Assembly (NCBI GenBank): GCA_014529385.2
Contig: CM043971.1
Coordinates: forward strand, 53,603,209 to 53,667,208
DNA from: Adiantum capillus-veneris
Lineage: Eukaryota > Streptophyta > Polypodiopsida > Polypodiales > Pteridaceae
Reading direction: 5' to 3'
DNA length: 64,000 nt
The notes below the pieces were generated by a model that did not search any database, was not told the DNA's origin, and saw only the letters and a program-made list of their open reading frames with translations. The position numbers and the translations under genes were made by a program. Of the stretch, positions 56,213 through 64,000 are shown in pieces; the first letter of the stretch is position 1; each line of letters begins with the position of its first letter.

Positions 56213-58971
56213 CCAATCACTGAGCATGTTTTAGAACAAGTCGCAAGAAAAGAAGATTACAGCTTCTTTGATGGCTTTTCGGGATACAATCAACTTTTGG
56301 TTGACCAAGAAGATCAGCATAAAACTACTTTTGCAATGAAATGGGGTATTTTTCCCTATCGGGTCATGCATTTTGGGTTAACCAATGCTTCTGCCAGCTT
56401 TCAAAGATTGATGAGTCATGCTTTTAAAGAATATCTTAGGAAATTCTTGGAAGTATATATGGATGATCTATGCGTACATTCATCAATCCAAGCTGATCAT
56501 TTTGAACACCTCAAAAAGGTATTTGAAAAATATAGATTTTATTGGATTTTCTTAAATCTTGAAAAGTGCACATTCATGGGTAGACAAGGAAAAATTCTTG
56601 GACATATAGTGTCTAAAAATGGCATATCTACTGATATGGATAAAATTCATGTTATTGATGATTTGCCTAGATCAACAACAGTCAAGGGGGTTCAAGCCTT
56701 CATGGGACATTGTGGATATTACAGACGATTCATTTACATGTACGCTATAATTGCAAAACCCATGTATAGCTTGATTACACACTTTGAATGGACTGATGAG
56801 TGTGAAGAATCCTTCATGAAATTTAAGCAAGCTCTCACCTCAGCTCCAATATTGAAAGAACCAGATTGGAATAAGTTATTCCTAATACATGTAGATGCTT
56901 CCAATTTTGCCATCGGGTGTATACTAGCTCAACCAGGAGATGGGAAAATTGATTTTCCTATTCCTTATGCTAGCCGACAATTGAACATGGCGGAAAGATT
57001 ATACCACCATTAAAAGGGAAGGGTTAGGAATGATCTATGCCGTAAAAAAGTATAGACATTATCTATTAGCAAACAAATTTGTGTTCTTTGTGGACCACCA
57101 AGCCTTATTGTACTTGGTCAACAAGCCATGCAGCACAGGAAGAATAGTGAGATGGTTCATCATTCTTCTAGAATTTGATTTCACTATAGTTGTGAAAAAG
57201 GGCACCACTCATCAAAGAGCAGATCATTTGTTTAGAATTGTTTCAGGGGAACCACCTAAAGGAGTAAACGATGATCTACTAGATGTCTATCTATTCTTCG
57301 TGGAAATGATACCTCGATGGTCGGAAAATATGGCATCATTGATGACCATAGCTCAAGTGGATTCGCAAATACCACTTCCTATTACAATCGGATTAATCAA
57401 GCAATGGGCTATGTATTAATTGCTAGCTGGGAGACTATACAAAAAGAACCGAGATGGAATATTTCTCTTATGCATTAATCTTGAAGAGAAAACAAAATAC
57501 CTAAGTCAAGCACATATTACCATAGTAGGACTTCACTTTGCAAAAGACCAGACTATGCAAAGAATCTTGAGACTTGGAGTATTTTGGCCAACTATGAGGA
57601 GTGATGTTCGCTCTTTTGTAAAGGATTGTCCTCAATGTCAAAAACAAAACACCCATACCTCATCTAACATTATTCCAAATGTCGTCTGTTTCTAAATGGA
57701 GTAATTATCTAGTTTCTTATTTATCGAGCCGAACATTTCCTGAGGATATGAGTAAATACCGTCAAAGAGCAATTGAAACTGAAGCAAGAGACTATGCTCC
57801 AATTGGAAACCAATTGTATCAAAGAGGTAACGATCAACATTTGCGTCTTTGTGCAAATGAAGAGGAATATATTCCAATTATAGAACAACCATATGCTGGA
57901 TTAGCTGGAGGTCACTTTTCTAGTGAGACTACCGCAAGAGCAATCTTAATGGCAAGCATATGGTGGCCAACAATTTTTGCAGATGCCAAAGAATATGTTC
58001 AAAGATGTGATGCTTGTCAACGAGCAAAGATGTGATGCCAAAGATATGTTCAAAGATGTGATGCTTGTCAACGAGCAAAAATGCCAACACGAGTGGACAA
58101 CATGTTCTTAAGACCAATGATGGGAGCTAGAGCTTTCACAAAATGGGGTATAGACTTTGTTGGGCCAATACAGCCACCTGCTTATAGAACCCAAGCTCAA
58201 TATATCATTGTAGCTACGGATTATTTGACTAAGTGGGCCGAGGCTAAAGGAACTCAAAAGAATGATACCAGAACCACTGCCGCATTCTTATATGAGTATG
58301 TATTCACAAGATATGGACTGCCAATAGAAATTGTCAGTGATAGGGGAAATCATTTCTTTAATGAAATAATCAAGTATCTGCTTAATGAATTTATGGTCAT
58401 CCATAACAAATGAGCTCCCTATCACCCACAAGCAAACGGACAAGTTGAGCATACGAATAAGATTCTTAGCTCGGGATTGACTAAAGTGGCTAGTTCAGGA
58501 AGGACAGATTGGGAAATGAACCTCCATGTTTCTCTATGGGCTTATCGAGTTTCATTCAAAACAACTTTACATGCTACACCCTTTAACCTTGTTTATGGTC
58601 TTGATGCCATATTGCCAATAGAATTTCTATTGCCGACATTAAGGGTAGCTAAGGATCTTAAGTGGACTGGACATGAATTGTCAGAGAGACTTGAAGATTT
58701 AGAGAAGCTAGATGAGCAAAGGCTAATTGTTGTAGCTCACATCTATGCACAAAAGCGGAAACAAAAACAATTTTTTGATTCCCATTTAATTACAAAAATC
58801 TTCAAAAAAGGGGACTTAGTTTTAGTCTATTCCCTTAAGCAACACATTCCCAAGTTTAAGAAAAAGGAAAACGGAATGTTTATCATTGAAGATATATCTC
58901 CAAGTGTAGCAGTTAAGTTGTCCACCCTAAATGGTGAACCAATGGATAATTGGATTAGGGATGTCGTTTAA
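56213..58971 (+). pseudogene. Ty3/Gypsy pol relic: RT, RNase H, two zinc-binding modules, integrase
   Basis: Starts mid-RT (ITEHVLEQVARKEDYSFFDG). It has FGLTNASASFQRLM and the active site YMDD at 56,456-56,467, then KILGHIVSKNGI, VDASNFAIGC (RNase H) and LANKFVFFVDHQAL. There follow two zinc-binding HHCC-like modules (ending CPQCQ at 57,635 and CDACQ at 58,010). The integrase core has D, D, E at 58,153, 58,339 and 58,447 (D-x35-E), and the C-terminal part runs to 58,971. Lesions: a frameshift near 57,010, stops at 57,417 and 57,692, a stop at 58,033 caused by a 51-bp duplication, and TGA at 58,411 (probably from CGA). Gag, protease and 5' RT are missing upstream. Confidence 0.85.
57982..58084 (+). 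repeat. 51-bp tandem duplication in the integrase zinc-binding region
   Basis: GATGCCAAAG and then TATGTTCAAAGATGTGATGC occur from 57,982 and again from 58,033, differing by one base in length. The duplication repeats the CDACQRAK codons and brings in a stop. Confidence 0.93.
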
Positions 58972-59058
58972 AGAAGTATAATTTGCCGCTAACCAATGAA
59001 TTGCTAGAAAGAATGCATGCAACCAAGCAAAGGAAGATAAAACGACAACAAGTTATTG

Positions 59059-59460
59059 ATGAAGCCCATCAACACCCTGGAAATAGATGACCGACAATGG
59101 GAATTGCAGAAAGATGCAGTGTCAACAAATGATGAATGGTTAGATGGAATGGACCTTTGCATCGAAGTACAACTCAACAACCATAGCACAAATGCATTGG
59201 TCGATACAGGAGCTAGAGTAAATGCAGTCAGTTATTCCACGTACAAGAAAGCAACAAGTCTGTCTTTGACAGCAGGAATAGTGACTATCAAAAGATGCAA
59301 CAAGAAACCAACACCAACATTGGGAGTAATCAACTTGAATGTGATAGTGCATGGATGTTCATGTCCTCATCAGTTTGTACGCTTACCAGATGAACACATG
59401 AATGAGACAATGATTCTTGGAATTCATTGGATGCGAACATACAAGGCAGTACCAGATTGA
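59059..59460 (+). pseudogene. Retropepsin-like domain downstream of the integrase
   Basis: Open frame of 133 codons with ALVDTGARVNAVS (DTG active site at about 59,211), LGVINLNVIVHGCSCPHQF and NETMILGIHWMRTYKAV, the features of a retroviral-type aspartic protease (DTGA flap-loop and I-L-G-x-x-W block). It follows the integrase C-terminus by only about 90 bp, on the same strand. In Ty3/Gypsy elements protease normally precedes RT. It either marks an unusual gene order or the 5' part of a second element. No RT follows it. Confidence 0.65.
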
Positions 59461-59854
59461 GATACCAATCTGCTCAAGCTATCACCTAAAGGTGGACAAC
59501 TCATTGTTCTAATTGCACCAAGCAAGGAGGAATGGTAAGGATGTTATCAGCAGAGCAAACCACGAAGCAATCAATCTTCTCCATCCTATTGACAAGCAAA
59601 TGCTACAAGTAGCATGCAAGGAGTCAAGCAAATTTGGGTACCGAAAGCACAGCTTGAGGACAAGCCGATTCAAATCTGGGAGCCCAAAACATCATCGACA
59701 ATACCAAAGACGGTTCCAAAGGTCATAACACAAAGACGAGCATCTCCTAGAAAGGAACCTAGCACGAAATGGATTTGAAAGAAAAAGGAGCACTTATCTT
59801 CTTTGCAAACTTGAAAACCAATCAAGCAATGGAGAGTTAAGTCTCAGAAACCTC

Positions 59855-60098
59855 AACCACACCATTCCGACCAAGACAAACCAAGATATTAATGGCGGGT
59901 AAAAGCTCGACAACAGTCATTATTGATACCAAAAGCTCATAAAATCAGCATGCTAAAGCATCCTAATGGTATAATCAACCACACCATTCCGACCAAGACA
60001 AACCAAGATATGAATGGCGGGTAAAAGCTCAACAACAGTCATTATTGATACCAAAAGCTCAAAAAATCAACGTGCTAAAGCATCCTGATGGTACAATC
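59855..60098. repeat. 122-bp tandem duplication
   Basis: AACCACACCATTCCGACCAA starts at 59,855 and 59,977; the copies are about 95% identical. It lies in the decayed stretch after the protease-like domain. Confidence 0.93.
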
Positions 60099-60338
60099 AA
60101 GGAAAGAGCACACAAGCTACAAGATTTGCTCTTTGGAAGACAGCATCAGAAAGCCTCCACATCAGTAACCCTTGAGTTAATTACTCAAGACCCAACTCTT
60201 GCACAACATAATGGCTTGAACTGCATTGATCTTCAAAGCATGGTAGAGCCAACCAAGGCTATGCATAGACATGATTGTTCAACCCATGCACACAATCATC
60301 TCAGAGTACGCCATCTACGAGGGGTGGAAGAGTACTAA
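60045..60338 (+). other. Open frame after the protease-like domain, unrecognised
   Basis: 98-codon frame containing VLKHPDGTIKERAHKLQDLL and FGRQHQKASTSVTLEL. It overlaps the second copy of the 122-bp repeat. Possibly the end of a retroelement polyprotein, since a polypurine-like tract follows at 60,361. No domain is recognised. Confidence 0.25.
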
Positions 60339-61755
60339 AGTAATTAAGGGCAATGTTTGAAGAGGGAGAAAAAAGTTTGATGTTAACGTGTGATTTTTTG
60401 AAAAATTAACTAATAATGCCCTTATAAATCATCAACAGGGAAATTTATTTGACAATATCTTCTCGTTGAGTGTAAATAGTGTATATACTATCAAAAAATC
60501 ATCAAAAGTAGTCCTTTTTTGTTATTTTTCATCATTTTTCTTGATATTGAGACTTAAAGATGGAGAAATCCAACAAAAAACAATAAAGCCGTGTTTTTCA
60601 ATGGATTTTCTTAATTATTGGATTTTCACTCTACTTTTTAGCGCATTTTGTTATTTTCCTTGATTTTTTCAATAAACAGGTCAAAAATAATAATAAATAG
60701 CAAAGGAGCTCAGATGGAAAAATTGAAGACACGGTGGTGATCAGAAAGACAAGGCGAACAAGCACAAAAAATTTCAATCAAATCGGCAGATGGAAGCGGG
60801 AAGCCTAAATTAGGCGGCCAGACTTACTTTTGCAAAATTCTTGCAGAATGAGCTACAAGAATCCCATTGGAGAAATATCTGAGTCTAACATAGATTTCAC
60901 AGCCTAGTAGGACTAACAGGGGGATCTGAGGAAAAATGGTTCGGGAAGTCCGTGTATAGATACCCAAGCTAAGCTGAAACCACCTCCTTTACACTTGTTG
61001 CCTTTGGAGAAAGCCTTTCGACCCTCTTCACATGTATTTTTCGGAGTTCACAGTCACCTGTTTTCAGCGCCGTATCACACGAGACATGAGGGGTAAGTTC
61101 TATACTTGTCAATGATCCATTTTGTACGGCCGGTAGCTAGTCTAAACCCCTAGAAAAAACCTTAGAATTTGAGCAGTGCAAGAAGATCTACGACCAAAAA
61201 TTGACCATAGCAGCCTGCTAGCTCAGTCAAATCGGATGAGATTTGAATTATAGCATGCCCCAACATAATAGAACACTTCTATAGCAACAGTTGACCATTT
61301 GGCAAGGGTTGAGGGGGTCCCAAGTAAAAAAGCTAGGTTTTTGGCAGATGCCATAATTGGTTTTTGACTCCACAGACAGCTTATATACGAGGTCTATACA
61401 CATTGTATATGATTGGTTTCATAAAATCAAACAAGCCAAGCCCTCGAAAAGCAGAAAATGGCTCGAAGGCTACAAAGCGTCAAATTCGACATACGAGGAT
61501 AAACTGACTCCAAATGGGCCAAAATTGGATGAGTTGGTTCATGACTATGTTGCGGACAAGTCCATAGCCTCAAAAGTGACTAACCAACTCTGCGGGTCAT
61601 GTAGTCACAAAAATCGGTGATTTTAGAGTCGACAAAGTACGAAGTGATGCCGGCAAGACCAAAGTTTACCAAATTCAATTTAGGACTTGTTTTAGGTGTA
61701 TAGAATGTGTTTAGGTCAAAATTTCCAAGTTTTGCAAGAAAATATTGACTGTTGT

Positions 61756-61780
61756 AAATAATCACGATTATTTACTTTTG
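61756..61780. repeat. Palindromic motif AAATAATCACGATTATTT plus ACTTTTG
   Basis: Perfect 8-bp arms, 2-bp centre. Second of three occurrences (see 2,106 and 62,334). Confidence 0.75.
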
Positions 61781-62333
61781 CAAGATTTTGGCTTGAAAAT
61801 TGTATCGTCACCTCACCTATCACTTGTACACACCTATTACATGCCAAATTCAAGTATGAGCCAAAATGACCGAATGTAACTTGGAAAATTGCCAAAAAAC
61901 ACAAAGAAGTCTTTGCAAGCCAAATTTTGAGTTATGAGCCACAATTTTTGATCCAAATCACCTCATATCACATACTTAGGATTTATACCATGCCTAGAAC
62001 CAAGCTGCACCAAAAAATGTTCATTTTGATGAAAAAGTTAATACTCGCTATTATTTTACTTTTTTACCAAAATGGAAAAAATTTCTAACTTTGCCATCAT
62101 AGACCCAAAGTACATGTTGTAATAAGTCCACAAGCCAAGTTTGAACAAATTTGGAGCTCAAAATCTCAAAATTTCTTTACATCTACTGTTTCAAAGACCT
62201 AAAGCCTAAATCTGGCACTATTTTTACCCTGTGCACCCAAATGAGCCCATATTTCACTTAGAGTATGTATTTGGTATATACTTCAAGCCTATAAAGTCAA
62301 GTTTGCAAAAAGTTAAAAAAATTACTCAGCTAT

Positions 62334-62358
62334 AAATAATCACGATTATTTACTTTTG
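62334..62358. repeat. Palindromic motif AAATAATCACGATTATTT plus ACTTTTG
   Basis: Identical over 25 bp to 61,756-61,780, 578 bp away. Confidence 0.75.
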
Positions 62359-62541
62359 TTGCAATTTTTTGTTTGGACTTCATAATTTTGCTCTTTACAT
62401 GTTTTTATGCATCTATGCATGTTCAAAAAATGATTTGAAGCAAATTGGACTAAATTTATCAGCATTTTTTACTAAAGGACATTTCAAAGAAGAATCTGCC
62501 AAATTTGCTAATTTTGACACTCTGTTCACTTAACAGGAGCC

Positions 62542-63336
62542 ATGCAAGTTGCAGAGAGGGCCAAGAAGAAGCTCTCGCAAAAGGAGAAGCTGCAAGAGCT
62601 ACCTCCATACCAACTGGACCCCAGTTCAGTCAAAACTGCTAAAGCGACCTACCTGTCGAAAGAATAGCTTGAAGAGCATAACACAACAATGTTCACAGGT
62701 AGATTCAAGAGCGAAGAAGGACATGAAGTAGAACTGCAACTTCTACCAAAAGAAGTTTATGATGTCGCCACAAAGCCTGATACAAAAGAAGCTAATAGAA
62801 GGCTTGGGCTCAGAGACTTTTATGAACAAGAGCCATGTGGAGTGGATTTCCACAAAGCTTATGAGCTCTTGTCCACGATCACACGATCAAAGAAGATGGA
62901 ACCATCCAAATCTCCGACCAACAAGGCAACAAAGTCGAAGTGGTGATTACAAAAGAGATAGTGGCAGAAGCTCTACAACTGCCAACAGAAGGAATGACAA
63001 TGAGGGCAAGAGATAGAAAGTCGGCAGGAACTTTCACCAAGGAAACCACAGCTGCGACATTTGCCGACCTCATCCAAAAAATAGGTGGAAGAGCCTGCAA
63101 GATTGTATCATCAGCACTTTCACTTCCTCGCCAAGAGATCGTCAAGGTATACAACACCCAATCATGCGGTTGTCACAACCTTTACACAAGTTCTCAAGTC
63201 AACGACCAGGAAACCAATTGACCACGCACAATACGTGTTGTCCACATTGAAAGAGACAAAGAAAGAGGGAAAAATAACATATCTGGGAGCACCAGAGGTT
63301 CTAACCCGAATTGCCTACCATGCTATCAACGGCTGA
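62542..63336 (+). pseudogene. Gag-like coding relic at the right end
   Basis: ATG at 62,542 (MQVAERAKKKLSQKEKLQEL) stays open except for TAG at 62,665, continues FTGRFKSEEGHEVELQLL and RLGLRDFYEQEP, and loses frame near 62,875. Similarity of style continues as KVEVVITKEIVAEALQLP (62,930), GTFTKETTAATFADLIQK and, after another shift, KPIDHAQYVLSTLKETKK (63,214). The composition and place fit a Ty3/Gypsy gag N-terminal region, but no domain can be named. Two frameshifts and one stop. Confidence 0.4.
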
Positions 63337-63502
63337 CAACTTGCCACCTGCCCAAGATCAAAACACTTGGATTGTGTCCACACAACCATCCCCTTGAGCT
63401 ACAAGATCTACCAAGAGAACATACAAGTCTGCTGAGAGCTCGCCAGAATGACATAGCAGTGAAAGCTCAAACAATGAGGGAAAAAGTGTTCGACGAGAAG
63501 AG

Positions 63503-63976
63503 ATGAAAAGAAAAGCCGTGCCAGCACATCAGGAGGAGCCGCAACAAAAACAGGCCAGGCTTGAAAGAGAAAAGTATTCCTATGAATGCAGCCGCCAAGC
63601 ACAAGGCAAGGACCCGGCCAAGTGGGTACCCATTGAATTGAAAGAACCAAGAACAAAGCACCATGCTAGGAAACAGGCAAAAGATCCCACTGAGTTATTG
63701 GAAAAAATGTATCAAGAAGCAGAAGCTTTGAACCTGAAAGAAGCCCAAGAAGCGGAATGGAAAGCTAAAGAGGCGGCGGACCAGCAAAAACAAGCCAAAG
63801 AAGCAACCGCACAAGGAGAAGCATCGCATGAACAAGGTGACATGCCTCCCCGACCTTCTTCACCTGCTTTAGAACAACATGATCACCCCATACCGAGCCC
63901 ACCACCATCACCAACAGATAAAGACATAAAAGAGACAGAGCCTGAACAAAGAGAAGCAGCTGAATCTGCACAATAG
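63503..63976 (+). CDS. Charged coiled-coil/proline-rich ORF, 157 aa, probably gag-associated
   Basis: ATG at 63,503 (MKRKAVPAHQEEPQQKQ) opens an uninterrupted frame. Its middle is rich in Lys/Glu/Ala/Gln (LLEKMYQEAEALNLKEAQEA), so a helical coiled coil is likely, and its end is Pro/Ser-rich (PIPSPPPSPTDKD). Same strand as, and 170 bp beyond, the gag-like relic, so it is probably the C-terminal part of the same retroelement gene. It could extend by splicing or frameshift past the window. No function assigned. Confidence 0.4.
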   Translation: MKRKAVPAHQEEPQQKQARLEREKYSYECSRQAQGKDPAKWVPIELKEPRTKHHARKQAKDPTELLEKMYQEAEALNLKEAQEAEWKAKEAADQQKQAKEATAQGEASHEQGDMPPRPSSPALEQHDHPIPSPPPSPTDKDIKETEPEQREAAESAQ

Positions 63977-64000
63977 GCAGCTACTACACAAGGCAACACA

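Larger units (their letters stand above)
60361..62541 (+). other. Candidate polypurine tract and long LTR-like AT-rich region
   Basis: AGAGGGAGAAAAAAG at 60,361-60,375 is followed by TGATGTTAACG, as a polypurine tract plus LTR start would be. The next 2.1 kb has no gene and ends in a new gag-like ATG at 62,542. No primer-binding site was found before that ATG, so an LTR is only one possibility. Confidence 0.35.

Overview
The window comes from a large, repeat-rich land-plant nuclear genome. It holds plant-type Ty1/Copia and Ty3/Gypsy retrotransposons, a CACTA-type transposase remnant and one intact plant cellulose synthase gene with 14 exons and canonical GT-AG introns. The species cannot be fixed from sequence alone. 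The transposon families and the short CesA introns would suit a fern, lycophyte or gymnosperm, but this is an impression and not a measurement.

Layout. 0-3 kb: tail-to-tail gag-like remnants of one Ty3/Gypsy-like family, with a related copy at 27-29.6 kb. 3.7-4.2 kb: a degenerate GTAC-rich minisatellite. 4.6-6.1 kb: a decayed transposase-like gene (+). 6.7-8.7 kb (-): a decayed spliced gene with a zinc-finger-like region and an FCP1/HAD-like region. 8.8-10.6 kb: a tandem array of about 550 bp period. It is interrupted at 10,633-16,124 by a nearly intact Copia element (214-bp LTRs, 4 mismatches between LTRs, 5-bp target duplication, one premature stop), and resumes at 16,130. 16.4-17.8 kb (-): another decayed spliced gene. 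18.2-20.9 kb: a Ty3/Gypsy pol relic carrying a 237-bp MITE-like insertion. 21-29.6 kb: AT-rich non-coding repeats, including a 321-bp tandem duplication and an array of about 286-bp period built around a palindrome. 29.9-34.8 kb: a second, dead Copia element with a 5' LTR and no recognisable 3' LTR. 35-42.6 kb: minisatellites, a Gypsy gag relic (-) and a large inverted repeat. 42.9-46.3 kb: a B-box-like exon with a stop codon, a CACTA transposase remnant and inverted minisatellite copies. 48.5-54.6 kb (-): the CesA gene. 55-64 kb: a LINE-like remnant, a Ty3/Gypsy RT-RNaseH-integrase relic with an unusual domain order, and a gag-like locus running off the right end.

CesA is the only gene I consider functional. 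It encodes 1,083 residues with the RING-type zinc finger, the D, DCD, TED and QVLRW motifs of a processive glucan synthase, and the usual 2+6 membrane segments. Its start-codon region has been tandemly duplicated (106-bp unit). This puts a copy of the start codon 106 bp upstream, where it opens a 16-codon upstream ORF.

Two themes cross the window. First, there are more than a dozen two- or three-copy tandem duplications of 28-321 bp, in coding, UTR and intergenic DNA. Second, many inactivating changes look like C-to-T or G-to-A transitions (CAA/CAG/CGA to stop, GAT to AAT), as expected from decay of methylated cytosines. I saw no tRNA, rRNA or CRISPR array.
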